Of a stretch of DNA of 64,000 nucleotides, positions 36,401 through 44,919 are shown in pieces. How positions within the stretch are numbered: the stretch's first letter is position 1; every line of letters starts with the position of its first letter. Origin of the DNA: Owenweeksia hongkongensis DSM 17368 (GTDB lineage Bacteria; Bacteroidota; Bacteroidia; Flavobacteriales; Schleiferiaceae); contig NC_016599.1 in assembly GCF_000236705.1 (NCBI RefSeq), positions 744,001 through 808,000 of the forward strand, in the 5' to 3' direction. The notes under the pieces are model-generated. The model did not search any database, was not told the origin of the DNA, and worked only from the letters and a program-made list of their open reading frames with translations. Both the position numbers and the translations under genes were made by a program.

Positions 36401-38893
36401 GTCCGGGTCTCCATTAATTGCTGATGGGGTGAGGTTTATAAGCGGCTCCCATGAAATTTGAGGAACGGTAAAGGTTTTCACATTTTGCCCCGGGCTCACC
36501 ACATCCATCCCTTCTATACTCAGCGGGAAAGCATTGGTACTTTGAGTGGATGCCGCTCCAATCGGATCTCTTTCACCGCCACGGCTCACGTCAAAACTTA
36601 TTCCGAGCAAATCGGCATTGGAACTAACATCGAGCAAGGCAAAGTTGTCCCTCTGTAAATGCACAGTTGCTTTATCCCACACGCCCCTATAGTCTGGTGG
36701 TAAATCGCTTGACGCGGAATGTGACATCATATAAGCAGATAAATTGGGCTCCACCTGGTTGCTGTCACCTGTGCCTGTATTTCTAGCGCCCGTATTTCTT
36801 CGACTTGCGGCAATTTTACCTGAGTTTGCCGCAACATAATTTCCTTTTGAATTATCTAAAGAACCTTTTTTCTGTGCCTCTTCCTCCTGTAGATTGATTC
36901 CCGAAAACTGATTAGCTCCAAAAGCAAAGTGGAACGAAACTTTTACTTCGGCTTCTTTCGGCTTCCCTTCAGGTGCTTCCCATTGGGTTCGGCTTACCAG
37001 CCAATTTTGAATGGCACCAACAAAACTACTTCTGGCATAACTCACATTTTCACCACGCACATCCCTTACATTCAAACTTCTACGGAGAACGCCCAAGTTG
37101 GCCGCATAAGGGTCGGGCAGTGTGGGGATGTAATTGTACAGCCCAAAAGTGAGGAAGAGGTTTCCGCTTATCACAGACAAAAAATCCGAACTTAGATTTC
37201 CAAAAAGTACGCAGCCATTGGGCTTGCTCACTTTAAAGAGTGCATTACTCAAGGCCAGAGAAATTGGCTTGAGTATATCTAAATTATTAGTGTCCTCCTT
37301 AAGTGCATCCTCAAGCATGTTTGTGTCCAGCAAGTACACCAGTTTGGTGGCTTTGCTCACTGACATCATCAAAAGTGAGTTTTTTGATTTTACCTCGGGG
37401 GGCAATGCATCCACCTTCACAGGACGGTCAATATCAAAGTCTGCGTTTGCTAAGGTTTGCACCAATTCCTGGCCCTCGGCACTGAAAGCCAGGACCAAAG
37501 TGTTTTCTTGCTCAAAACTCAATTCTACACTATTCTGAAACAAAGCCGTTTTATCCGGCCATAAAATCAATTTTTGCCGAGCCTGCTGGTTTTTAGTTTT
37601 TTCATCTAAAATAATGAGAGCGCCAGGCGCACCTAAAATCCAAGGGTTATGCAATGGGAATACTGCTCCTTTCAAATTTGCCCATTTGGCATTTAGCCCT
37701 TGTTTGCATCTCAAAAGTAGACCGCCAATTCCGGCAGCAGCCGAAGGTTTGCTTAAATCAATTTCAGCCACAGGTAAGCCCCAATACGATTCAGCGATGG
37801 TGGCCTTCCCTCCCATCTGGCAAAAAGCCGAATTGGAATTTTGCACCTCCAGCGAGGTAGGTTTATGTTTTAAAGGAATCAATATTTGCGACAAGCCTGC
37901 ATTATACACAGGTGTTGCTTTGCCCCAATTAAATGCCATTCCATGCCCATATAAACCCCATGAAGCAGGTGCTATTTTGTCGATGTCGTGAGCATTTTTG
38001 GTAAAATGAAATGCTAAAGTTTTACTCAACTTTAGTTGCATATCCTTGGCATCCTGACCAAACTTGTCTTTGCTATGAGCAGGCCCTGCCGGTTGATCTA
38101 GCTCAAGCTCAATCGACACCTTGGTAGTGGCCGTTATTTTGTAAGAGCTACCCGTGCTTATTGGCTTTTTGCTAAAGCTTATGGTTCCTCCTTTTATGGT
38201 GAGGCCTGTATAGCCATTTCCTGGGGCACCATTAGCCAAATATTTGGATTGAATCCAGATACTTCCTTTACCTAAGGTAATGGTAGTACCACGGGTGGGA
38301 AGCACTATTTTATCTTTGATTTTGAGCTCTTTTATTTTTACATCCCGCTTGAGGTCTGCCCTTATTTCTTTTACATCTTCGGAAGCTGTAGCAAAAGCCT
38401 TGCTGGCTAACTTTCTTATTCCAGCGGGTTTAAAAAGCAAAGCCGGGCCGATGTCTCCATCAAAAAATAATTTTGAGAAAGTTAATATTGGGTAAAAGTC
38501 AAACCAAACTTGACGGCTATCCAGTTGAACAAATGGCCCCACACTAGCCTCTGGCTTTGCTCCATTGGCCCATTCCGGCATCGAGCCTGAAAGCAGATTG
38601 CTGAGAAAAGGCTGCTCTCTTTTGTGAACTACGTATTTTTCTTTTTGGGAACTCGCTTCTCTTGCCTTCGCTACTCTGCTAATATTCTTTAAATGGCTTG
38701 GGGCTACTTTACGAATATCATAAGCATCAGATTTTTCAAACGCTCTACCTCCACTACTCGAACGTGGCTGTGAAATTTTGCTTACCTCAATATATTTTGA
38801 AAGTCTATCGAAATCCTTTTTCTCCTGTGCCCCTTTTAAGGTAAGAGGTCCTAAAAGCTCTTCTAAGCTCAGTGTTTGGTTTGTGGTGCTCAT
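33461..38893 (-). CDS. Giant unrecognised protein B (about 1810 aa)
   Basis: No family recognised. The start is set at ATG 38893 (MSTTNQTLSLEELLGPL); the frame is open 13 codons further. There is no signal peptide. The N-terminal 120 residues are charged and basic. The middle contains several beta-rich modules, including a segment with CKQGLNAKWANLKGAVFPLH. The last 250 residues are glycine- and valine-rich alternating strands (for example GFGAQIVVGLPVAGNVSVLF) that look like a beta-sheet or barrel-like tail, ending SESWQEQRQIA. First gene of the two-gene operon with giant protein A; divergent from the HExxH protease gene across 356 bp. A large secreted, surface or particle-forming protein is possible but unproven. 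Confidence 0.8.
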   Translation of the reverse strand: MSTTNQTLSLEELLGPLTLKGAQEKKDFDRLSKYIEVSKISQPRSSSGGRAFEKSDAYDIRKVAPSHLKNISRVAKAREASSQKEKYVVHKREQPFLSNLLSGSMPEWANGAKPEASVGPFVQLDSRQVWFDFYPILTFSKLFFDGDIGPALLFKPAGIRKLASKAFATASEDVKEIRADLKRDVKIKELKIKDKIVLPTRGTTITLGKGSIWIQSKYLANGAPGNGYTGLTIKGGTISFSKKPISTGSSYKITATTKVSIELELDQPAGPAHSKDKFGQDAKDMQLKLSKTLAFHFTKNAHDIDKIAPASWGLYGHGMAFNWGKATPVYNAGLSQILIPLKHKPTSLEVQNSNSAFCQMGGKATIAESYWGLPVAEIDLSKPSAAAGIGGLLLRCKQGLNAKWANLKGAVFPLHNPWILGAPGALIILDEKTKNQQARQKLILWPDKTALFQNSVELSFEQENTLVLAFSAEGQELVQTLANADFDIDRPVKVDALPPEVKSKNSLLMMSVSKATKLVYLLDTNMLEDALKEDTNNLDILKPISLALSNALFKVSKPNGCVLFGNLSSDFLSVISGNLFLTFGLYNYIPTLPDPYAANLGVLRRSLNVRDVRGENVSYARSSFVGAIQNWLVSRTQWEAPEGKPKEAEVKVSFHFAFGANQFSGINLQEEEAQKKGSLDNSKGNYVAANSGKIAASRRNTGARNTGTGDSNQVEPNLSAYMMSHSASSDLPPDYRGVWDKATVHLQRDNFALLDVSSNADLLGISFDVSRGGERDPIGAASTQSTNAFPLSIEGMDVVSPGQNVKTFTVPQISWEPLINLTPSAINGDPDQGYNYYPDDGGPMRIVNNGEDTVALAPIPLTDYLFENFKNDTQNFTAKSLLTLPFGLKALAVLQNTYRGPDENGQLIPRKGTEFLRNSEKFENEVRGGRQIQLNAGKAYINGESDMFVGSTIQLNNVLDFTGNGDGDSTLGKTVTEIFNDEFLLNPYDPERQRGVPLTRIDLSGYGASTFSNWLNPTAAFASTSQAKFDIMLGRTSHEIIQVKSIIYPWAIKVVRTITIFRVGSGYVYRFDSGWRAESNGNFDFRYFVNIVPDAKTEMDSPFEIHPGIVKGLYNVQNIEETEEIAFEAGTMTSPKIVNGDGLYVDNPAAGDALNYRLQPVYFDADIEIEDTTAGFVEKTIDGKKKNVVASKRIVGYVQSAPRGIPITPEILRNLVVAQLGSIGGGIDCEVNLAKSTQKMRLNRFDFSNSVGSNGSDIVFALAGRGSVMLPKEGSWTMVQHEAASGEVTPVPPSYSIPIIREGKVVKDGELDVKIDKNPNSVLIRMANPSELLQSPTESTINFGILQSTDTQKALFLNPSFEQNKKKLFSRTPPLFVDAFRIVNSKSIFPNIGDAISDFGEAVQLKIENASPFDTGALTDLGETVSELMDISDVVDGAKQQAFKLLRKAGEEAKKFDLPPTEFELINVDEGTFRIYIEYKNNPKDKSNANDPEVEGELEFDIDSIAQGVADTWKSRMGNIGLVLDLAGINRLMTIRGSWDSAKGSEPSYPKPKLEFADELQPVIDILEILQQIQTQDYAGAVAGGLKLAMSNKAGSWEYKFEASKEIPVLRFPPTDVAYNDPNCPFKLEAGLKVGAYFNAALMVNSQGAELLPSAGGFLGFYARLSVMCVSVSAATVYALGQVNMDIAADTAIGPSLRMKFGFGAQIVVGLPVAGNVSVLFVVGVEIFAASGIIEVSGSLLFEGHAEILGGIVAITIRIEAKGTVSKKTLPGAEPRTDMACQVTFGLDISIAFIINISFSESWQEQRQIA

Positions 38894-39249
38894 CGGTTTA
38901 GTATTGAAATGACATCTATTTTCTAAATCCAACGAAAGCTTTAGAATGTTATGGTCAGTTCAAAAACTATAAAACCGTGATTCTAGACAAAAGAAAACCA
39001 ATGGCTTTGAAGGTTTGGAGTCACAACATATACTATTTGAGTTGAGCCATTGGCGCAAATATGTTGATCTACATATTTACCGTTTAATGAAACTAAAAGT
39101 ACTGAGAAGGCTTGCCATCGGCAAAATGAAATGAGTAATTGGTAGCTTAAGTTTGACAATTTGCAATAGCTGTTTAAACACCATTTTAATAGGGTAATCA
39201 TTTACCAAAAACAGCTACCTTTCTCTTCCTAAACCTCCAAAACCAAAGC
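38894..39249. promoter_or_regulatory. Divergent control region with inverted repeat
   Basis: 356 bp between the divergent starts of giant protein B and the metalloprotease. It contains a perfect 9-bp inverted repeat, CCAATGGCT (38998-39006) and AGCCATTGG (39045-39053), separated by 38 bp. This could be a paired operator or a long-loop hairpin. No gene was seen; a 72-aa minus-strand ORF here has no support. Confidence 0.4.
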
Positions 39250-40197
39250 ATGGCTTCATGGGAATCCATTAAAAATTCTGTTAAAACCAATGCCCGCACT
39301 CTGGAGTATTTTGTGAATGATGTGGGCAATGCTGTGGCCTTTATCCCTGAAATAATAGGCACAACATGCCTCGATGGCCTATACTGGTTTGGTAACAAGA
39401 TTGGCGCAAAGCCACTCTTTTCTTGGCTGGGCAATGTGCTTAAAAACAGCTGCTCCATTTTAGGGGCTATTATGAAGTGCGTTTTTGGAATTAGTGCAGG
39501 TTTGCTTGGAGCTTCCATTAAAATTGTGGGAGGAATACTTACTGGTCAGGGTCCAGTCATTCTTCACGGACTTTGGGATTTGGCCTCACCTGCTATAGGT
39601 ACCATTATTCTGGTGATTGGTAAGCTAATCGCTTTGGTGCAATCTATCTTTTACCTTCAAGGTTTTGAGCGGCCGCTTAACGCAGATGAAAAAGCGGAAC
39701 TTCAGAAAATCTTTCACAAAGGCATGAATCTTTATTTGATACGAATAATTACAGGCCATGCCGGAATATTTGACGCAACGCCTCGTGCCTTTACCTTAGG
39801 AAATACACTGTACCTCAAAACAGATTCATTCCCAACCAGCTTATTGGTGCATGAGTGCTCACACAGCTGGCAATATCATCACACCGGAAACCGCTACACG
39901 GCTGATGCCCTTGGTGCGCAATGGTTTGTAGATGATGCCTACAACTGGTTTAAAGAAATTGAAAATCGCCACAAAACCGACTGGCTGGATTTTAATCCGG
40001 AAGCTCAAGCTGAATTTTTGGAAGATACTTGGAGATATGGAAACTTAGTGGATAAAAATGGCCAATTAGTAGACTATGCTAAGGGTTCCTATTATTTGGC
40101 TGACGGCAAAACCACCTTTGGAAAATTTGAATCTTCTGGCAAAGACTTGAGCGATATTGCCAATAATGCCATTCGCCAAATACGTAAAGGTTGGTAG
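39250..40197 (+). CDS. Membrane-associated HExxH metalloprotease-like protein
   Basis: A 315-aa protein whose first 150 residues form long hydrophobic and amphipathic helices (GIIMKCVFGISAGLLG-like, AIGTIILVIGKLIALVQSIF). A domain with the zinc-protease motif LVHECSHSWQYHH follows: HECSH at 201-205, then downstream acidic residues. HExxH followed by WQ resembles the DUF4157 peptidase family associated with contractile injection systems and polymorphic toxins. I therefore place it near that family, not in it. Preceding TPRAFTLGNTLYL is also typical of that fold. It is divergent from the giant-protein operon and 106 bp before the metallophosphoesterase. The hydrophobic N-terminus could insert into membranes. 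Confidence 0.65.
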   Translation: MASWESIKNSVKTNARTLEYFVNDVGNAVAFIPEIIGTTCLDGLYWFGNKIGAKPLFSWLGNVLKNSCSILGAIMKCVFGISAGLLGASIKIVGGILTGQGPVILHGLWDLASPAIGTIILVIGKLIALVQSIFYLQGFERPLNADEKAELQKIFHKGMNLYLIRIITGHAGIFDATPRAFTLGNTLYLKTDSFPTSLLVHECSHSWQYHHTGNRYTADALGAQWFVDDAYNWFKEIENRHKTDWLDFNPEAQAEFLEDTWRYGNLVDKNGQLVDYAKGSYYLADGKTTFGKFESSGKDLSDIANNAIRQIRKGW

Positions 40198-40265
40198 CAA
40201 TTATCCGCCATTAGTGCGCATGACTCATTTCGCTATGCACAAAGTTCAAAAAGCAGTACTTTTAA

Positions 40266-40289
40266 GATGTTAAGCTCCAAATTAACATC
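40266..40289. promoter_or_regulatory. Operator-like inverted repeat before the metallophosphoesterase
   Basis: GATGTTAA and TTAACATC form a perfect 8-bp inverted repeat with an 8-nt spacer, ending 14 bp before the ATG at 40304. Size and symmetry suit a dimeric regulator; position near the start suits repression. No partner regulator gene is adjacent. Confidence 0.4.
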
Positions 40290-40303
40290 AACCTAACCGC
40301 AAT

Positions 40304-41986
40304 ATGGACTTTAAACCACAAAAAAGTGTAGAATGGTATGACCCGAAACAGCTGGCCAACACGGGCATAAAAGCTGTGATTTCGGGCATCTTCGGAAATT
40401 TCAACGACAAGCGTGAAATACAAGCTGCACTTTATCAGCAGGAAGATTCCAAGGCCCATGATTATTCCCAAGGACGTGATGACATTTGGGTAGATTACAT
40501 TTCAGATACGGGCGATGGCTTTGACGCTACCTTTACAATGGCTACGCTTTTGGCTAAAGAAGAACTGGAAGTAGACGGACAAAAAATCCCTCGCGGAAAG
40601 CTTTTAATAATGGGTGGAGACCAGGTCTATCCTGTTGCCACCAGAGAAGAATATAGAAACCGCTTACAAGGCCCGTATGCAACTGCCCTACCCGCAGATA
40701 ACACAGATAATAATGGCGATCGTGCTCCTCATCTCTTCGCCATTCCTGGCAATCATGATTGGTATGATGGACTCACCACATTTATAAAAGTATTTTGCCA
40801 GCAGCGCTGGATTGGCAACTGGCGAACACGACAAAAGCGCAGCTATTTTGCTTTAAAACTCCCACATAACATGTGGCTGTTTGGTATTGATGTTCAACTC
40901 AATTCGGATGTTGATTTTAATCAAATCCAATATTTTGAAAATGTACTGAAAGAGGAGGTAAAACAAGGTGGAAAAATCATCCTCTGCACAGCCGAGCCTA
41001 CTTGGGTCTACTCTACTTCCAAAAAATCTGACGCCAACAATAACCTTGAGTTTTTTGAGAAGAAGCTTTGTGCCATAAATGACAGTACCGCACAACCCTA
41101 TGCTAAGCAAATCCTTACCCTCGCTGGTGACTGGCATCATTATGCTCGCTATGAAAATGAAAATGGCGGCATGAAAATTACCGCTGGTGGTGGAGGTGCT
41201 TTTCTACACCCTACTCAAAATCTACCTGAACATATTGGTGATATTTTTGGCGGTGACCTTATTCTAAAGTCACGCTTCCCCTCTTCTGGTGAGTCTAAAA
41301 AACTCTTGTTCAACAACTTTAAATTTCCCTTTGCCAATTTTAAAATGTCGCTCGTTTTGGGCGCAATTTATGCACTGGTAGGTTGGTTACTTTTTTTAAG
41401 CTTTGGCACTGGTGTAAATCCTAATCTCGGTTTAGTTCCTTTACTTAAGGAAATTCTGTTTAACCCGGGCATCTTTTTATTGCTCATTTTGGTCATTGTT
41501 GGCCTTGGAGCTTTTGCCGAAACTACGCCTTGCAATCCTAAATTCAAAAGCACTTTTCCTTATGCATTAGCCGGCTACCTTCACGGTATTGGTCAAGCCA
41601 AAATGATGCTTTTTTCCTTTTTACTTTTCGTAAAAATAAATCCATACTTGGAGCCATTGTCACAGCTCAAAGCTATGAGCATCGTAATAGCCGGCTGTCT
41701 GGTTGTGGGCTTTCTACTTGGAGGATTCCTATTTGGCCTGTACCTTATCTTTTCAAATTTGGTACTCGGCAATCATGATAATGAGGCCTATTCTTCTTTA
41801 AAATGGGAAGGCTACAAAAACTTTTTGCGACTGCACGTTACTAAGGATGAAGTCACCATTTATCCAATTGGAGTAAAAAATGTATCGCATTGGCAGCCTT
41901 CCGGCAAAAATGCCAAACCACCTTTTACAGCAAATAAGCCAATAGGCTATCAACTTATAGAAAAGCCCATCACCATTAGGTTTTAG
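40304..41986 (+). CDS. Calcineurin-like metallophosphoesterase with membrane helices
   Basis: A 560-aa protein. The N-terminal metallophosphoesterase domain carries the metal ligands SDTGDG (68-72), GGDQVYP (104-110), GNHDW (149-153) and GDWHHYAR (275-282). From about residue 345 four hydrophobic segments follow (FKMSLVLGAIYALVGWLLFL onward), then a short cytosolic tail with a beta-rich end. Substrate is unknown; candidates are phospholipid head groups or phosphate esters at the membrane. First gene of the plus-strand lipid-type cluster and preceded by an operator-like inverted repeat. The membrane-tethered form with the catalytic domain first is uncommon among simple phosphoesterases. Confidence 0.8.
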   Translation: MDFKPQKSVEWYDPKQLANTGIKAVISGIFGNFNDKREIQAALYQQEDSKAHDYSQGRDDIWVDYISDTGDGFDATFTMATLLAKEELEVDGQKIPRGKLLIMGGDQVYPVATREEYRNRLQGPYATALPADNTDNNGDRAPHLFAIPGNHDWYDGLTTFIKVFCQQRWIGNWRTRQKRSYFALKLPHNMWLFGIDVQLNSDVDFNQIQYFENVLKEEVKQGGKIILCTAEPTWVYSTSKKSDANNNLEFFEKKLCAINDSTAQPYAKQILTLAGDWHHYARYENENGGMKITAGGGGAFLHPTQNLPEHIGDIFGGDLILKSRFPSSGESKKLLFNNFKFPFANFKMSLVLGAIYALVGWLLFLSFGTGVNPNLGLVPLLKEILFNPGIFLLLILVIVGLGAFAETTPCNPKFKSTFPYALAGYLHGIGQAKMMLFSFLLFVKINPYLEPLSQLKAMSIVIAGCLVVGFLLGGFLFGLYLIFSNLVLGNHDNEAYSSLKWEGYKNFLRLHVTKDEVTIYPIGVKNVSHWQPSGKNAKPPFTANKPIGYQLIEKPITIRF

Positions 41987-42072
41987 GCCTTTCATGCTCA
42001 ACCCGCTCCACTCATCATTAATTCGATTACGCTGTATTTATTTAGGTATAACCTTTAAAAACTAAGCATCGT

Positions 42073-43089
42073 ATGAAGTCTGAATTTGAAACAATCGAGT
42101 TTACCGCTCTGGATGGCTTCAAGTGCAACCTAAAACATTACCTGTCTCCAAATCCGAGTAAAGGGCCCATTTTGTTGGTTCATGGAGCCGGAGTGAGAGC
42201 CGATATATTTTGCCCGCCCAATGAGCAAAACATTGTGGAAATGCTGGCTGATGACGGCTACGATGTGTGGCTGGAAAACTGGCGCGCCAGCATCGACCTG
42301 CCACCTACTGAATGGGATTTGGATGTGGTGGCCCGAAACGACCATCCGGCCGCTGTGCAAAAGGTATTAGAACTTACGGGGAGTAAAAATCTGAAAGCTT
42401 TAATTCATTGCCAAGGCAGCACGAGCTTTATGATTTCGGTGGCTCTAGGCCTGGTTCCTCAGGTGACTACTATTGTGAGCAATGCCGTTTCGTTACATCC
42501 CAAAGTTCCAGGTTTTTCTCGCTTTAAGCTAAATGTCTTGGTGCCTATCGTCCACCAGCTTTTTGATTTTCTAAACCCGCAATGGGCCAAGGAAGCTCCT
42601 GACTTTAAAACCAAGTTGATGAAGGCTGTAGTAAAAATGACACATTGGGAAAAAGATACCGATGTGGGCAAATTTGTAAGCTTTACCTATGGCTCAGGGA
42701 TGCCTGCTTTATGGGAATTGGAAAACCTCGACAAACGCACCATGACTTGGATAGAAGATGAATTTGCAGCCGTTCCCCTCTCCTTTTTCAACCATATCCG
42801 CTTTTGCATAAGCAAGGGTGTTATACTTCCTAATGATAAAAAGGCCGTAAAAAACTACGCTGTAGATAAACTGCCTGGAAGCCCTCGAATAATCCTATTT
42901 GGAGGTGTTAAAAACAAATGCTTTTTAGCCGATAGCCAACAAGCCACATTTGCTTATCTGGAAGCTAAAAATCCTGGTAAGCACAAATTGTATTTGCTGG
43001 ATGAGTATAGCCATTTGGATGTTTTTCTTGGAAAAAATTCCCACAAGGATATTTTCCCAATTATGATTAATGAATTGAATCAAAACTAA
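42073..43089 (+). CDS. Alpha/beta hydrolase with cysteine nucleophile elbow
   Basis: A 338-aa alpha/beta-hydrolase fold protein: oxyanion strand ILLVHGAGVRADIF, nucleophile elbow IHCQGSTSF, acid near Asp287 (NKCFLADSQ) and histidine His314 in YSHLDVFLGKNSHKDIFP. Where ordinary esterases have G-H-S-x-G, this has H-C-Q-G, so Cys113 is the likely nucleophile, as in PHA synthases (GxCxG). The histidine motif HLDVFLGKN resembles hydrolases found next to or fused to cholesterol-oxidase-like GMC enzymes, one of which is encoded downstream. Probably an acyl-transfer or ester/lactone-cleaving step. Spacing to the next gene is 11 bp. Confidence 0.8.
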   Translation: MKSEFETIEFTALDGFKCNLKHYLSPNPSKGPILLVHGAGVRADIFCPPNEQNIVEMLADDGYDVWLENWRASIDLPPTEWDLDVVARNDHPAAVQKVLELTGSKNLKALIHCQGSTSFMISVALGLVPQVTTIVSNAVSLHPKVPGFSRFKLNVLVPIVHQLFDFLNPQWAKEAPDFKTKLMKAVVKMTHWEKDTDVGKFVSFTYGSGMPALWELENLDKRTMTWIEDEFAAVPLSFFNHIRFCISKGVILPNDKKAVKNYAVDKLPGSPRIILFGGVKNKCFLADSQQATFAYLEAKNPGKHKLYLLDEYSHLDVFLGKNSHKDIFPIMINELNQN

Positions 43090-43100
43090 ACCACAGAATT

Positions 43101-43988
43101 ATGCCTCCCAAAAGAATAAAACGATATACCGGAAAATACGCTTTAGTAGACGGCATCCCCTACACCATGCCCGTAAATGCCAAAAACTCACCTGCACTCA
43201 TGGCTGGTTTTAGTTGCGATTGGGAAAAGGCAAATGCCCTACTTCCCGGTGATGAAGTGCATGCGCTAAAACTTCCGAATGGCCGAGCAGCCTTGCTCAT
43301 TACCATTATAAATTACATTGACACGAGCATCGGCAAATACATTGAATACAGCATTGGAATTGCATGCACCCATGGCTCCAAACCCGCACCACGCTTACTG
43401 AATGCCATGATGGTAAAAAAATATGGTACAGGTCAATATATTTTGGATTTACCAGTGAGCTCTGAGATGTCCGTAAAAGGTGGAAAGGGAATCTGGGGAA
43501 TGCCCAAACACAAGGCCAACCTAGACTTTAAGGTAACTGAAAACCATGTGACCTCACAATATGAAAAGGATGGGCAGTTTGCTTTTAGAATTGAAATAGA
43601 AATACCAAAGTCGCCATCTATGCGCATAAAAGTGGGAAGTGTAAACTATTGCCGTTTCCGAAATATGTTGATGGCTTCCTACATATATTTTGACACCAAG
43701 GCTGGGGCTAATTTCTTCGGAAAGGCCAAAGCCAACCTTTACATTGGCGACCACCCCAATGTCTCTTTTTTAAGAAATATTGACATCAACCCAGATCCCT
43801 TTTTCACCACGTTTATGCCTAAGGCCAATGGTATTTTGGATGATCATTTTGAATGTTGGTTTATGACGTATGATACTCCCCCGAAGGAAATGCCCGAAGG
43901 ACTGGAATCTGTGGTAAACCTGGGCTACTCCGAAGATTGGCTTCCTGACCCTGTTATAACTGATTATGAAAAGTTTAAGATTCAATAA
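43101..43988 (+). CDS. Acetoacetate decarboxylase family protein
   Basis: A 295-aa ADC-like protein. The family signature is seen in KGGKGIWGMPKHKANLDFKV, where true acetoacetate decarboxylases hold the active-site glutamate and Schiff-base lysine region, and in SIGIACTHGSKPAPR. Many ADC-fold proteins of this kind are not decarboxylases, and some act as hydratases or aldolases. It stands between the alpha/beta hydrolase and two membrane proteins with 11- and 17-bp gaps, so it belongs to the same operon. A role in processing a keto or enone intermediate would fit the oxidase downstream but is inference. Confidence 0.78.
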   Translation: MPPKRIKRYTGKYALVDGIPYTMPVNAKNSPALMAGFSCDWEKANALLPGDEVHALKLPNGRAALLITIINYIDTSIGKYIEYSIGIACTHGSKPAPRLLNAMMVKKYGTGQYILDLPVSSEMSVKGGKGIWGMPKHKANLDFKVTENHVTSQYEKDGQFAFRIEIEIPKSPSMRIKVGSVNYCRFRNMLMASYIYFDTKAGANFFGKAKANLYIGDHPNVSFLRNIDINPDPFFTTFMPKANGILDDHFECWFMTYDTPPKEMPEGLESVVNLGYSEDWLPDPVITDYEKFKIQ

Positions 43989-44005
43989 CCGTTAAACCAT
44001 AAGCT

Positions 44006-44509
44006 ATGAGTCCATTTGTACGAACCTTAGTTGACATCAACAACGCCTACATTTTCTTTTGCTCTTCCATTTATCTGGGAATGTTTTGGTCCCTGCATTT
44101 GTTTTGGTTTCCAAACTATCCATCCACTTTAAATCTGGATAATTACTACGATGCAATAATTCCTCAAACTACATTGGCCACCAAGTTTTTCTTTGTGACC
44201 ATCCCTATAATGGCCGTAGCTATTTTGATAATGCTTATCACCGAATGGAAAAGCCCTTTGATGTGGGTGCCAATCCTTTGGATTCCTGGTTTACTTGCTC
44301 CTGTTATCATCCAGCAAGCAGGCATTGAAAGTGTAAATAATCAATTTATAGAAGGTGTGGAAAGTGAAGCTGTGCTTCAAGATTTGCTACAGGAGTGGAT
44401 GTACCTCAATGATTGGCGCTGGATTATCCTATCCATTATGTGGGGCGTTACCATGTACTTTTTTATTGCCAAGTCTCGTAGAAGATATTGGGAAAAACAA
44501 GCCGCTTAA
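44006..44509 (+). CDS. Four-helix membrane protein, possibly DUF1772-like
   Basis: A 167-aa integral membrane protein with four hydrophobic segments (about 15-35, 62-80, 85-105, 138-157). The late motif LNDWRWIILSIMWGVTMYFF recalls DUF1772/anthrone-oxygenase-like proteins, which end with a W..xN..R arrangement, but the match is weak. No signal peptide and a short basic cytosolic tail (KSRRRYWEK). Cotranscribed with its neighbours; 26 bp to the next small membrane protein. Function unknown. Confidence 0.65.
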   Translation: MSPFVRTLVDINNAYIFFCSSIYLGMFWSLHLFWFPNYPSTLNLDNYYDAIIPQTTLATKFFFVTIPIMAVAILIMLITEWKSPLMWVPILWIPGLLAPVIIQQAGIESVNNQFIEGVESEAVLQDLLQEWMYLNDWRWIILSIMWGVTMYFFIAKSRRRYWEKQAA

Positions 44510-44535
44510 ACATTGCTAACAAGAACCACACTCAC

Positions 44536-44919
44536 ATGAAAAAATTCATAAACCTTATTGTAGTTGTTATCTCAGTACTCACTGTTGTTTCCGGGCTCAC
44601 GCAAGTGGTAATGCCAGGCTTTGTTCTTAACGTAATCGGTGCAGAGGTAACAGATATTTCCAAACATCTTTTTGGAATTGTCGGGATGTTTATGGCCCTT
44701 TTTGGCAGCTTGATGCTCCATACCGTTTACCAAACACATACCTCGCGTACAGCAGTGTTTTGGTGCGCCATGCAAAAGCTTGGCGCCTTTGTGGCTGTGA
44801 GTCTTGGGGTGTACAATGAGCTTTTTAGCTGGATGGCAATGGGTGTGGCAATTTTTGATTTAATCTCGGGAATACTGTTTTTATACTACATCAAAACACT
44901 GAAAGAGAATGCTAACTAA
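44536..44919 (+). CDS. Small four-helix membrane protein
   Basis: A 127-aa protein of unknown family, almost entirely four hydrophobic helices with short loops, starting MKKFINLIVVVISVLTVVSG. The start is placed at ATG 44536; an in-frame ATG at 44488 lies inside the preceding gene and would add a charged leader. It overlaps the patatin gene by 11 bp. It resembles in size and layout the small DoxX/DUF-type membrane proteins that accompany oxidoreductases, but no motif settles this. Confidence 0.6.
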   Translation: MKKFINLIVVVISVLTVVSGLTQVVMPGFVLNVIGAEVTDISKHLFGIVGMFMALFGSLMLHTVYQTHTSRTAVFWCAMQKLGAFVAVSLGVYNELFSWMAMGVAIFDLISGILFLYYIKTLKENAN

